Of a stretch of 64,000 nt of DNA, positions 1 to 10,374 are shown one piece after another. The stretch spans positions 85,961,884 through 86,025,883 of the forward strand of contig CM043944.1 in NCBI GenBank assembly GCA_014529385.2, given 5' to 3'. A program made the position numbers and the translations under genes. Below the pieces are notes generated by a model. The model was not told where the DNA came from. It was given only the letters and a program-made list of their open reading frames with translations, and made no database searches. Each line of letters starts with the position of its first letter. The stretch's first letter is position 1. Origin of the DNA: Adiantum capillus-veneris. Taxonomy: Eukaryota > Streptophyta > Polypodiopsida > Polypodiales > Pteridaceae.

Positions 1-1054
1 GTCACTTAGTGTAGATGCATATCCTCTGGTTGCACATAGTATGATCATCAGTATTTCCTTCAGAATCCATCAGATTCAGTCAGGGGAATTTTCCATTGCA
101 TTTAGCCTATTTTTGGTATTTTTCACTCATTATTTTTTAGTGACTTCCCAACAAAAGTAGGTAGGGTAATTTTGCTAAGTTAATATATAAGCAAACCCAA
201 GCTAGCACAATTGGGCAGATGAGCAAGGAGCACAACAGGCTTTCAAGCAACATGTACTCCCTCCCTCTCTCAACAAGAACCTCGTCAAGCATGCCTTGGT
301 GAGACCACCACCATCAGCCCCAGCGTTTTGGGATCGCCAGCAAGCCTCCATCCTTGGCGTTTTTCCCTTCAACAGCCATCGCCAGCAAGTGCTCCCCTCT
401 TGGCGTTTCCTCCACTACCGGCAACCCAACTTCAGCGTTCTCCTAACGCTAGCAACCCTTGCAAGAGGTAGCGTTTTTCAGCCATAAAACGCAGCCTAAG
501 ACCTGCAGCAAGACAACGTTTTCAGCCCTCGACATCAGCCATAAAAACACAGCTTGATAGTTCCAGAACCTCAACATTTTTCATCACCGTATGAGCCTCG
601 ACAAATCAGGGATTTTCAGCCATAAAAACAGCAGCAAACCAGTCATTTTCAGCCCCCCAAAGTGGTCCAGATTCTCAGCCATTACCCCTTTGTGGACAAC
701 AGACAGAAGAGAACCGAATTCAGCCCTAAAGTCATCATCGGCATAGTCCCCGTTTGCATCAGTCCATGCATCATCATTGTACACCTTTGTGCAATCAAAA
801 GTAGACCACTCTCGCCGACGAGAGTGGGGCCTTCGGAGGAGGGTTTTACAACCTCTCGGGTGTCGTATCTCTTCTCTCTCCTTCTCTCAGTCTCATACAC
901 TTGCATGCACAATATCCACTCACTTTGTTCGTGATCATAGCACTCTCCATAAGACAGAAGACTCTCTCCTTCCCTAAGAACTAAAAGGAACCTTGAGAAA
1001 ATATAGATCACTAATCTTGAGAAAATACAACATTCATTCCGCTGCACCTTACGT
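1..1054 (+). mobile_element. Truncated 5' LTR (R/U5 side) and leader of a retrotransposon, element X copy A
   Basis: The block ends against a plant retrotransposon primer-binding site at 1055-1066 and carries a TATA box at 184-190, so it reads as the right part of a long 5' LTR whose left end lies outside the window. No reading frame here looks coding. A short motif (TTTTCAGCC, often followed by ATAAAAACAGC) recurs between about 474 and 725. The U3/R/U5 limits and the exact LTR end are not fixed, because no second copy of this LTR is visible in the window. Confidence 0.55.
184..190 (+). promoter_or_regulatory. TATA box of the truncated LTR
   Basis: TATATAA followed by GCAAACCC lies about 860 bp upstream of the primer-binding site, a plausible place for the LTR promoter. 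Transcription would begin roughly 30 bp downstream. This is a motif call only. Confidence 0.4.
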
Positions 1055-1066
1055 TGGTATCAGAGC
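1055..1066 (+). other. Primer-binding site (initiator Met tRNA type)
   Basis: TGGTATCAGAGC is the standard plant retrotransposon primer-binding site complementary to the 3' end of initiator methionine tRNA. It follows the LTR almost directly and fixes the element's orientation as plus. Confidence 0.8.
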
Positions 1067-1116
1067 TTTGGCAGTGTTCTATATCACTCAAGGAAAGAAC
1101 CACAAGAACCACAATA

Positions 1117-1923
1117 TTTTGGAGTGCCAGGGTTGATTCAAGTCTCTCAAGTGCCTCAATGCAGACCTTTGGCTAACCCATGCCGAGCACCACCTACAGC
1201 AGTAATGATCAATACAGGGTATTAGGTTCCATTGACTGGCCCGATAAATAGGCCAACAACTAGAAACCTGGTAGCAGCAAATGAAGATGACATAACAGCC
1301 GCCTATCAAATACTGGACAGAGTCAGGACACGGTCTCTTACCATTGCTGAAGAGAACAGCATGCTACGTACCAGGGATGATAACATGCAAATGGAACATG
1401 ATAACCTCTCAAACCTGGTATAAGATACCCACCTGAAGGCCAAAGAAGCAGAGAAGGAGCTCGACACTCTTACTGCAACACTAAGGGAGGCTGAGAGCAA
1501 ATGAGACACTCTCACACTAGAGAGAACTGAAGCCTCGAGAGTAATAAAGAGTCTGCAAGAGCAAAAAGATAAGGTCGAAGATGAATTAAAAGCAGCAAAA
1601 GACGAAGTCCTAGAGCTGAAAGAAAAATTAGAGCTCCAAGACTTGACAATCAAAATACTGAGGGCAACACCAAGGGCAGTGCGGGCAAGTGCAGGGACAG
1701 ATGTCAAGTTATACAAGCCTTGGAAGCACAAATCACCACCCTGCAGAGGGAATTGCGGCTAGATCAAAGACAACGAATGCATATGGCAGAAGGGTCTCTA
1801 GCCGCCGAAGAAAGAATGAGAGCCGAACACCAAGCTCTCCTGAAAGAACATGAAGAACTTCAAAAGAATTTGGCAACACTGCAAGAGGCAATGGTTGACA
1901 TGGCAGAGAAATCTACTCAATGA
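1117..1923 (+). pseudogene. Coiled-coil region of element X, copy A (broken)
   Basis: From 1232 one frame encodes a Glu/Lys/Leu-rich heptad-like protein with segments such as EAEKELDTLTATLREAES and LQEQKDKVEDELKAAKDEVL, so a long parallel coiled coil is likely. The frame has a TAA at about 1421 and a TGA near 1501. It then shifts frame near 1720 into a second coiled stretch (HQALLKEHEELQKNLATLQE) ending at 1923. The block starts with GGAGTGCCAGGG at 1117, only 50 bp after the primer-binding site, so the upstream gag-like part seen in copy B (34330-35930) is missing here. I recognise no family. A gag-like or accessory structural role is inference. Confidence 0.55.
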
Positions 1924-1984
1924 GACTTGTCCAACGACAGATCACGGACTTAGGACATAGGAATCAGAACCAAGGCCGAGTGAA

Positions 1985-2533
1985 ATGGAGACAAATGCCA
2001 GAGATGAACCCATGGAAATTCCTGAGGGTGGCAAAGATATACATCATCAAGAAGAACAGGAGGAGACAGTGGTAGAACAAACACAACCACTGACTGTAGA
2101 GGAGGATACACGCCTCCAACTTCTGATAGAAAAGACCACAGTAGAAGACCATAAGGCAGCCTTGGAATGGAAATCAAGGATGCTCCATTCTGTAGGAGTC
2201 CAGGGGCTGGTCGCAAATGTGCTTAGGGAGGAATGGATGCAACCCACACTCCCATATCCTCTCCTAAAGTATGAGGTGATAATAATAAGAAAGAGAGTCG
2301 AAGAAAAATCCACAGAGCCGATCTATCAAGGAGATGTGAAGAATACAGAGGTTGCAGGTAAAGTGGTGGACTCTCAACCAAGATGGAGAAAAGCTTGGCT
2401 CCTAAAGTACCCAAGATTTTTGAAATACCTTGTGGAGGCCATCCGAGATGACCTCTTATTTTGCCTAGTCCCTCGTGTCCACACTTGGGCAAATCATTTC
2501 AGAATCATAAAGGTCACATCCAAACTGGCTTAA
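1985..2533 (+). CDS. Unrecognised 182-aa reading frame of element X, copy A
   Basis: An uninterrupted frame of 182 codons downstream of the coiled coil. The N-terminal 45 residues are acidic and Gln-rich. The rest looks globular, with Trp-containing basic stretches (SQPRWRKAWLLKYPRFLKYL) and a C-terminal HTWANHFRIIKVTSKLA. It aligns by eye with 36866-37387 at 165 of 173 residues identical. No transmembrane segment or known catalytic motif is visible. It lies between the coiled coil and the polypurine tract at 3038, the usual place of an extra 3' frame in plant LTR elements. It is probably a piece of a larger disrupted protein rather than a free-standing gene. Confidence 0.5.
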   Translation: METNARDEPMEIPEGGKDIHHQEEQEETVVEQTQPLTVEEDTRLQLLIEKTTVEDHKAALEWKSRMLHSVGVQGLVANVLREEWMQPTLPYPLLKYEVIIIRKRVEEKSTEPIYQGDVKNTEVAGKVVDSQPRWRKAWLLKYPRFLKYLVEAIRDDLLFCLVPRVHTWANHFRIIKVTSKLA

Positions 2534-2543
2534 CTACCCATCT

Positions 2544-2960
2544 ATGCCTGCACACACGGAAGGAGAGAGAATATCTGTCTCTTATATGATGAAAACCTTG
2601 AAGGGCACCATTAAGATCTTCACAGGCTCTCCAGACTTTACGTGTGTCGTGATCAGGAAAATCTGTAAAACTTTGTTGGGTTGCATTGAAGTGTTCGCGC
2701 CTTCCAAAGCCACGGATACTACACTCCTATCAACGGGCAACACTGTCACTGCAATGACATATGACTTTTCAAAACATCATCTCTAGAGGTTTTACATTTA
2801 CTGTATCACAGAATCATGTTTCTGCCCAGCTATCACATGCAAGCTTTTGAAGAAGCTTTCTATACGGGGTTCTGTACATACGATAGCAAAATATTCGGCC
2901 CAACAGTCACTTTGGGGAATATAAGGTACGAATTGTACCTAAAGCTGCTAAAACCACCAG
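2544..2960 (+). pseudogene. 3' coding remnant of element X, copy A
   Basis: An 80-codon frame (2544-2786) follows the 182-codon frame in another phase and contains KTLKGTIKIFTGSPDF and KICKTLLGCIEVFAPSK. Beyond its stop the sequence stays related to copy B to about 2960 but has stops. I do not recognise the domain. Copy B at 37398-37640 encodes a near-identical peptide. Confidence 0.4.
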
Positions 2961-3037
2961 GCTTCCACTGACAGCAGAACGGCTTTTATTAAAGCAAAAG
3001 AGTAAGACCGTTCATGTCAGGGACGACATGGACACGG

Positions 3038-3047
3038 AAGGGAGGAG
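3038..3047 (+). other. Polypurine tract
   Basis: AAGGGAGGAG sits directly before TGTTGAC, the layout of a plus-strand priming site followed by a 3' LTR. Confidence 0.55.
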
Positions 3048-3249
3048 TGTTGACGGCGGAACATAGAATAAGTTTCCCCAATATGTTGTACCATTATTTT
3101 TTGAAGCGGAATGATACTTTTTGTAATATTTGAGCACCCATTAGACTTTGTGCAAATGAGCCTCTATGAAGGAATGTATATAAGTCAATTTTTGTAAACC
3201 TAAACCCAACTTTTGAATTAATCAAATCCGGTTATCACTGTGCGTGGTG

Positions 3250-3295
<46 letters not shown>

Positions 3296-3914
3296 TGATT
3301 TCTTCTCTTTCCTACGCGCGCTACGGAAGATACATTGCTAAAGAAACATCACCACCATGTTAGCAACGGGAGGCGCTTTCATTCAATACCAAGAGTGTGC
3401 AATTTCGACTATGACACAAAGTGAGCTCCTATGAGCTTTTGTGTGAGTTTTCTTGCAAACCAGGTGTCCGTTTGGTGAGTTCTTTGCACCTATGGATTCA
3501 AGGAGAGTAGGACTACGCATTAGGATCGTATGCCACGAAAAATGGCAACCTGTATTTTGTTGCATATCTTTATACACGATTGTCGCAAGAGGTAGTTAGA
3601 GGTCGGTTATCAAGTCACAGTCCATAGGGTATTGATCTTATGATAAGGAGAGTATACCTTGCTAGTTTCGTGACATTTGCATTTGGCTTAGATTCGGATA
3701 GCATTATCATCATAGATTGGATTGCTTTCACTAGTGCATAAGAACGCTTGGATTCGATCTCCTCGATTAGATTTTGTCTTAGAAGGTCGAGAAGTAGTTT
3801 GACACCCATCTTCTTATTTCCATGCACCTACGGGTTAAGCTTTGCCCTTGGATGACATAGAGTTGTTGGTTCTGTTCTCACTATGCTAGCGTCCGCGCGG
3901 CGTATCCGCCAACA
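3048..3914 (+). mobile_element. LTR-like block present only in copy A
   Basis: The block starts TGTTGACGGCGGA and ends TCCGCCAACA, so its ends form an imperfect inverted repeat of the TG...CA type. It is preceded by a polypurine tract and has a TATA box (TATATAA, 3177-3183) and a GA microsatellite. Its sequence does not match the LTR remnant at 1-1054, so either the two belong to different elements or the internal region is a recombinant. Copy B lacks it: there the sequence jumps from the equivalent of 2960 to that of 3964. Confidence 0.5.
3254..3293 (+). repeat. (GA)n microsatellite
   Basis: About 20 uninterrupted GA units inside the LTR-like block. Confidence 0.95.
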
Positions 3915-3963
3915 ATGTACAAAGCCTTCTCTATTTTAAGGTCTTTGCCATGTAGCTTTGCAC

Positions 3964-4973
3964 GATGGTTTCTCTCTCATTGCCCCTTCTCTTCTAGACT
4001 TGCAAGTCTCAACTAGCAATTCTTTGCATTCCTTTAACAATATCATCTAGGATGGATTTGTGACTATTTGAAACCACAATAACATGTCTTATGAAACTCT
4101 CGGAAACGCTTGGTGCTTGACTAGTGTTGGCTAACATCTTGTCTCATTTTCATTGTTTCTTAGCTAGTAATATTGTTTACTTGACCTCATTCTAGTTGAA
4201 CTTTAGGACCTATTCAACATCTTTGTCTTCAAGAACTATCTGTAACTTTTCTTGTATTTCTTTCTCTGTAGCCTGAAAAAAGAGTTTCGTCTTTTCTCAT
4301 TTCAGGGTAGCCGTTTCAGTCCTTGATAATTGGTCACTCATTGATCATAGCACTATTCTGTAGAAGTTTCGTAGGTGAAAGTCTCTCTTTTGACCTAAGT
4401 CCCTACTCTAGAATGTTCTCTTTGTCACCCTTTTAGAGTCCTGCATGAAATACTCTTCATTCAAGGATAACTTGAATGATTCCCAAGTTCCCCCATGTTT
4501 GTTTCTAATTCCCCTTACATGCTCTCTGATCTCACTAAGGAACCATTGCTCACTCAAAACTTTGTACCATCTCTACTTTTGGTACTCGATGTAGCTCTAT
4601 CTCCTTTACATACACATTAAAAGGAACTTTGTTACATATGAACCATCAAATTGGTCCATTTTGTTCACCATTGATTGAATAGATTTAGAAATTTCCTTCT
4701 TTCAGGAGTTTGTTGTTGCTGCATAAACACAACAAAGGCGTGAAACATTTGCATTGTGATCGGATAGAACCACATCCCCTATTGCTCTTGTTGCTCCATA
4801 GCTTTGAAAGTTTATATTCAAACATTTAATATAGATTTCTAACCCTCACGCTTGCCTACTTCGCATCGGGTTCACCAAAAACTATGTCGCGAAGTACCTA
4901 GTGCAGATAGGAAAGCGTCAGGCCTCCGATTGTGAAAGTTAAGAGCATAATCAATTGAATTTTACAAAAAAAA
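3964..4973. other. Non-coding AT-rich duplicated block, copy A
   Basis: No supported gene. The stretch matches 37826-38834 closely, starting at CGATGGTTTCTCTC. Both strands are broken by many stops. It probably derives from an older, unrecognised element. Confidence 0.6.
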
Positions 4974-6417
4974 TAGCTAATTTGAAAAGAGAAGACCGTA
5001 ATTGGCTGCCTCACAGCTTTGAACACGGGGTAGAAAGAGCACGCACTGAACTAGCACCTTCACTTAGAGCTGATGTATCTCCTCTATTAGATGGACAAAA
5101 GAGATGATTTTTGGCTCTATAAGCATATTAAGCATCCGATGTCTTTAAAGACTGCTGCAAAATCAATTGAATTGTAGAACCTTCGAAGCTAAAGACACAT
5201 TTGAAAAGAACAAAACTCCAGCCATGAAAGCCTCGTTCTAAAAAAGAACCAAGATCAACTCAAAACTCTTATATGTGTGATAATTTGTGTAGCCTCGCTC
5301 CCAATTGCATATATACAATGCTTGTTCTCCAAGTTAAAAACCCTAAGTTTTCACTTCAATTCTTCATTGAGTCAATCATGGAAGCTTAGACACTTCATTA
5401 TACAAACAAAATAGCTAATTTGAAGAGAGAAAACCCTAATTGGCTGCCTCACAGCTTCGAACACGGGGTAGAAAAAGCATGGATTGAAGTAGCACCTTTA
5501 GTTAGAGCTGATGTAACTCCTTTATTAGATGGACAAAAGAGATGATTTTTGGCTCTATAAGCATATTAAGAATCCTCTATAGATGTCTTTAAAGACTGCT
5601 GCAAAATCAATTAAATTGTAGAACCTTAAAAGCTAAAGACACATTTGAAACCACAAAACTCGAGCCATGAAAGCCTCGTTCTAAAAAAACCAAGATCAAC
5701 TAGAAACTCTTATATGTGTGAAAATTTGTGTAGCCTCTCTCCCAATTGCATATACACAATGCTTTTTTGCCAAGTTAAAAACCCTAAGTTTTCACTTCCA
5801 ATTCTTCATTGAGTCCATCACAGAAGCTTAGACACTTCATTATACAAACAAAATAGCTAATTTGAAGAGAGAAAAGCCTAATTGCATGCCTCACAGCTTC
5901 GAACACAGGGTAGAAATTGCACGGACTGAACTAGCACCTTCACTTCGAGCTGATGTATCTCCTTTATTAGATGGACAAAAGAGATGATTTTTGGCTCTAT
6001 AAGCATATTAAGCATCCTCTATAGATGTCTTTAAAGACTGCTGTAAAATCACTTGAATTGTAGAACCTTCGAAGATAAAGACACATTTGAAAAGAACAAA
6101 ACTCCAGCCATGAAAGCTTTGTTCTAAAAAAAAACCAAGATCAACTCAAAACTCTTATATGTAGGATAATGTGTGTTGCCTCGCTCCCAATTGCATATAT
6201 ACAATGCTTGTTCGCCAAGTTAAAAACCCTAAGTTTTCACTTCCAATTCTTTATTGAGTCCATCACGGAAGCTTAGACACTTCATTATTCAAACAAAGTA
6301 GCTAATTTGAAGAGAGAAAACCCTAATTGGCTGCCTCACAGCTTCTAACACGGGGTAGAAAGAGCACGAACTGAACTAGCACCTTCACTTAGAGCTGATG
6401 TATCTCCTTTATTAGAT
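4974..6417 (+). repeat. Tandem array of about 440-bp units, copy A
   Basis: The phrase TAGCTAATTTGAA recurs at 4974, 5412, 5854 and 6299, giving unit lengths of 438, 442 and 445 bp and three full units plus a partial fourth. Each unit contains CTGCCTCACAGCTT, GATGTATCTCC, GGCTCTATAAGCATATTAAG and TTAAAAACCCTAAGTTTTCAC. Units differ by small indels and substitutions. No reading frame persists across units. The array ends abruptly at TTAGATA, next to sequence that in copy B lies at 40161. Confidence 0.85.
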
Positions 6418-6566
6418 ACTTGTGAGAGGACTCTACTTGAAAAAGGAAACATATGGATAACAAGAGTACAAAACAAGACATCACAAGCTTGTCTTGAGAC
6501 AAAAACAAGACATCACAGATTCACAAGGCTGCAAGACAACCTTGTGATTGAATGTGATTTGACCAT

Positions 6567-7175
6567 TTATGGTTCTGTGGCCACCACCAAAGGAGCGCGT
6601 CCAGCTGAAAGCAGAGAGAAAGCAGTTACCTGGATTATGCAACAGGCAGCGCCTCCTGCGATCGAGAGCGAGAGAAGGAAAGGGAGCATGGAGGGTGGAG
6701 AGGCGGCTATGCTGGCGAATGTGAAAGCCAATAGCAAGGACATCACGGCGAGCCGGGCGAGCAGGACCACTATATTATTGACGGTGGCGGTGGCGGTGGC
6801 GGTGGCGGCATTGTCGTGGTGGATGCTCATCTCGAAGTGCAGGATGATGCCACAGAGCGCAAGACAGAAGCAAGCAGAGTTGCAGGTAAAGAAGAGGCCG
6901 ATGGGCCAAGTAGAGTAGAAATTGCCGTAGGTGTCGAAGCCTCTGGGGGGTTGCAGATAGCCCATGTAGGCGAGGCCGGCGAGGAAGAAGAAGAGGGACT
7001 GCATATTCAACTGTGCACTTGTGCTGCTTTGGGCGTAATTGCTTTGAGTTATATACTCGTGCTTAATGGCATGTTCAACTGTGCACTTGTGCTGCTTTGG
7101 GCGTAATTGCTTTGAGTTATATACTCGTGCTTGTGCTGCCTCGTGGCGATTAAGAAATGAAGAATGGACTCCCAA
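6567..7175 (-). pseudogene. Membrane-protein fragment resembling a PGG domain, copy A
   Basis: A 202-codon minus-strand frame. After about 57 low-information residues it reads LFFFLAGLAYMGYLQPPRGF, then a hydrophobic segment with CNSACFCLALCGIILHF, then two more hydrophobic stretches (NNIVVLLARLAVMSLLLAF and a C-terminal one). A short helix, a PPGG-like turn, then an N-S-x-A-F-like helix is the pattern of the PGG domain at the C-terminus of plant ankyrin-repeat membrane proteins. No ankyrin repeats are visible upstream, so this would be a domain relic. The N-terminal part is inflated by the 68-bp duplication at 7006-7139. Copy B at 40222-40860 is interrupted. The family call is by eye. Confidence 0.45.
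7006..7139 (+). repeat. 68-bp tandem duplication
   Basis: TTCAACTGTGCACTTGTGCTG begins at 7006 and again at 7074, each followed by the same GCTTTGGGCGTAATTGC stretch. Copy B has one unit at this place. Confidence 0.9.
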
Positions 7176-7497
7176 AAAAGCTTCGTGGGAAGTCCCAAAA
7201 ACTCAGGGATAGAGACCTCCCACAAAGCCGTTGTTCTGCGAAGACAATTCACGGATAGAGACCTCCCACAAGAGACCTCCCAGAAATTTGCTCCCCTTAT
7301 TTTTGGCTCTTTTTCAATTTGTAGAATCATTAATTGTCCCACAAGCCACACTTGTGAATGCCTACTAAAAAATCCCAAGCAAAATTTTTACCTTGATTAT
7401 GTAGAAGCATTTTGCGAAACCCTGCAAGAAGAGCAATGCCACTTGGCAACAGCTCATTCGGGTTTGTATTAAAGGCAAAAAGAAAAGAGAGCACGCA

Positions 7498-7498
<1 letters not shown>
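7176..7498. other. Spacer; no gene seen
   Basis: 7287-7352 matches 40963-41042 in copy B (TTTGCTCCCCTTATTTT and ACAAGCCACACTT). Beyond 7352 copy A enters sequence absent from copy B. GACCTCCCACAA is repeated near 7220 and 7260. No coding signal. Confidence 0.5.

Positions 7499-7537
<39 letters not shown>
7499..7537 (+). repeat. (GA)n microsatellite
   Basis: Uninterrupted GA units, followed by a GGAGAGGAGA tail. Confidence 0.95.
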
Positions 7538-7542
<5 letters not shown>

Positions 7543-7962
7543 GAGAGCTGTAACAATCGCTTCAGCCCCTTCCGCCAGAAAGGTCCAGGTTCATTTCAGC
7601 TAATGCAGGGTGAGGGCCTTTGTCCCGATGCAAGAGAGCTGCAGCAATCGCTTCTTCCCTTCCGCCAGAAAGCTCCAGGCTGATTTCACTCAATGCAAGG
7701 TGAGGGCCTCTGACCGGATGCTATCACTTACGCATGCACTTCTTGCAGGATATGCACATCAGGAGCGAGGCCAAAACGCTCTAGGCTGATTTCAACAAAT
7801 GCAAGGTGAGAGTCTCTGTCCGATGCTATCACCTACGCATCCTACACATGCATCTTGAAGGCATGTGACTCTATGATGCAAGATGTCGATATGGGCTTAA
7901 AAATTCATTCTATTATTGTTAGTCAGGGGCTGTTGTTGTGCTTGGCAATGCCTCAAACCTCC

Positions 7963-8310
7963 CTTGATGCAATCACATAAGCTGCAGTTCCTTCCGCCAT
8001 CGCCATTGCCTGTGTGTGGTCGATGTGTATGCCAAATGTGGTGCACGTCAAAAAGCAGAGAAAGTGTTTAAAGAGCTTGCTATCCGGAACGTCATCTTTT
8101 GGAGTGCATTGATTGTGGGATATGCTCAAACCTCTCTTGATGCAATCACATAAGCTGCAGCTCCTTCCACCATCGCCATTGCCCTGTGTGTGGTCGATGT
8201 GTATGCCAAATGTGGTGCACTTCAAAAAGCTGAGAAAGTGTTTAAGGAGCTTCCTATCCGGAACGTCGTCTTTTGGAGTGCATTGATTGTGGGATATGCA
8301 CAAGAGAAGC
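7963..8310 (+). repeat. 173-bp tandem duplication of a PPR unit
   Basis: CTTGATGCAATCACATAA begins at 7963 and again at 8136. Each copy runs on to a PPR stretch (VVDVYAKCGA, then EKVFKEL and RNV, then FWSALIVGYAQ). Both contain the same TAA in the phrase ATCACATAA, so the stop predates the duplication. Confidence 0.8.
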
Positions 8311-8762
8311 AGGGCCACAAATCTTACCAAGGAAGCAGGATACATTTGTGATAGTGAGTTACTTGAAAATAACACATACTTAGCCAACACGTTAGTCAGT
8401 ATGTATGTCAAGCGTGGTGTACTTATCCGAGCACAACAAGCGTGGTGTACTTATCCGAGCACAACAAGCGTGGTTTTTGTTCTTGGCACTGCTCGATATG
8501 CATGCCAAATGTGGTGCACTTCAAAAGCAGCTTGTGGAGCTTATTGTTTGAAACGACGTCTCTTCAAATGCACTGATTGTGGTATACCCACAATAGGAGC
8601 AGGGACAAAGAGTTGTAGGCTATTTTCAGCAGATGCAAATTGTTGGCCTTTGTCTAGATGACATCACCTACGCGTGCATCTTGAAGGTATGCAGGGCCAG
8701 GTAGCTCTGAGCTGTTTTTAGCAGCTGCAAAGAGAGAAAATGCAATCACCTACACGTGCAAC

Positions 8763-9017
8763 TTGAAGGAATCTGGAATCATGCAAGATGTTGGTATCGG
8801 TAAAAGAGTTTACGATGATATTGTTATTCAGGGGTTGTTGATAGAAAACTTTGTGCTTGGCACTACCTTGGTCGACATGTATGCCAAAGGTGGTGTACTT
8901 AATAAAGCACAAAAAGTGCTTGCTTTCTGGAATGTTGTCTATTGGAAGGCACTGATCGTGGGATATTCCCAAGAGAGGCAAGGCCAAGAAGCTATGGGTT
9001 GTTTTCAACACATGTAA
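8763..9017 (+). pseudogene. PPR fragment, 84 codons
   Basis: One open stretch encoding a PPR L/S-type pair: DIVIQGLLIENFVLGTTLVD, then MYAKGGVLNKAQKVL, WKALIVGYSQE and a terminal CFQHM. The usual ELPVR segment is shortened to AFWNVV, so an internal deletion is likely. Confidence 0.75.
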
Positions 9018-9070
9018 AAGAGAGTGCAGCTATCCAAATGCAATCGCGTACTCTTGTATTTTGAAGGCAT

Positions 9071-9225
9071 GTGACATTAGGCAAGATGTTTATATGGGCA
9101 AAGAAGTTCACGATGATATTGTTAGCCAGGGGTTGTAGAAAAGAAACGTTGTTACTTGGCACTACCTTGGTTGACATGTATGCTAGATGTGTTGTAGTTT
9201 ATAAAGCACTCTTTGTATGCGCACA
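9071..9225 (+). pseudogene. PPR fragment abutting the CA microsatellite
   Basis: Pieces KEVHDDIVSQGL and TTLVDMYARCVVVYKAL occur in two frames separated by a stop. The homology ends where the CA repeat begins, so the repeat has replaced the rest of the unit. Confidence 0.65.
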
Positions 9226-9230
9226 TACAC

Positions 9231-9232
<2 letters not shown>

Positions 9233-9294
<62 letters not shown>
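9233..9294 (+). repeat. (CA)n microsatellite
   Basis: About 31 CA units. The His-Thr and Cys-Val reading frames through it are artefacts of the repeat. Confidence 0.97.
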
Positions 9295-9296
<2 letters not shown>

Positions 9297-9368
9297 GATT
9301 CTCTATATGCAGCACTAGTTTCATTTTCACGCAATATCCACTACACAAGCAAACATGGAGAGGAAGAG

Positions 9369-9640
9369 ATGAGTCTTTCTTTTGTGAGCTCACTTAAAGA
9401 CTGTGCTAAGAACAAGGATTTGTACCAAGGCAGCAGGATACATGCTGATATTTGTGATAGTGGGTTACTTGAAAAAAACACATACTTAGCCAACACGTTA
9501 CTTAGTATGTACGTCAAGCTATTGAAAAGAGAAATCGTGCTTGGCACTGCCTTTGTCAATATGAATGTCAAATGTACTGCACTTCACAAAGTACAAAGGC
9601 TAGAGGAGCTTACTTTTTGGAACAGCGTGCACTAATTGCG
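9369..9640 (+). pseudogene. PPR N-terminal-type module
   Basis: Encodes SFVSSLKDCAKNKDLYQGSR and IHADICDSGLLEKNTYLANT, the opening PPR unit also found at 8330-8420, 10906-11090, 11130-11240 and 11350-11500. After MYVK it jumps to a different unit (IVLGTAFVNMNVKCTALHK), a recombination or deletion scar. Confidence 0.75.
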
Positions 9641-9900
9641 AAATACGCACAACAAGAGCAGGGTCAGAAAGCTCTAAGATGATTTCAACAAATGCAAGGT
9701 GAGGGCCTCTGTCTTGATGCAATCACCTACGCATGCCTCTTGAATGCATGTGACTCCGTGCAAGATGCCGATATGGGCTTCAAATTTCATTTTAATATTG
9801 TTAGTCACGGGCTATTGTCTAATGTTGTCTTTTAGAGTTCATTGATTTTGGGATACATGCAATAGGAGCAGGCCAGAAATCTTTAGGCTGTTTTCAACAG

Positions 9901-10374
9901 ATGCAAAGCAAGGGTATCTCTCTAGATGCAATCACATACGAGTGCATCTTGAAGGCATGTGGCTCTACGCGGGATGTTGATATGAGCTTAAACAATCATG
10001 CTGATATTGTTAGCCAGATGCTGCTGAAAAAATATGTTCTTGGTAATGCCTTGGTTGGCATGTTTGCTAAATGTGGTTCACTTCAGAGAGCACAAAAAGT
10101 GCTCAAGGAGCTTCCTGTCCAGAGTATGGACTCTTGGAATGCACTGCTTGCAGGATTTTCCCCAGAGGGGCAGGGCACAATGCTCTTGTCTGTTTTGAGC
10201 AGATGCGAAGTGAGGGTCTCTTGGCACTGCCTTGGTCAATATGTATGCCAAATGTGGTGCACTTTAAAAATTCACTCTTATATTGTTAGTCCAGGGTTGT
10301 TGCAAAAAAATGCCGTGATTGGAAATGCCTTGGTTGATATGTATGCCAAATGTGGTGCACTTCTGAAAGCATAG
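9901..10374 (+). pseudogene. Longest PPR fragment, 157 codons, about four units
   Basis: The best-preserved PPR stretch. Near residue 10 is ITYECILKACGSTRDVDM; residues 30-60 have VLGNALVGMFAKCGSLQRAQ; 65-90 have KELPVQSMDSWNALLAGFSP. A poorly matching stretch (frame slip within a QMRSEGL unit) follows, then NAVIGNALVDMYAKCGALLK to a TAG stop. Past the stop the next unit continues in frame (KVLEELPDRNVLSWSSLIAG) to about 10446. The missing Q after KA looks like a CAG-to-TAG change. Confidence 0.8.

Noticed and set aside
3383-3827. Minus-strand frames within the LTR-like block
   Set aside because: Short, without motifs, and inside a non-coding terminal repeat.
9152-9635. Frames with long His-Thr or Cys-Val runs
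   Set aside because: They are translations of the CA microsatellite.
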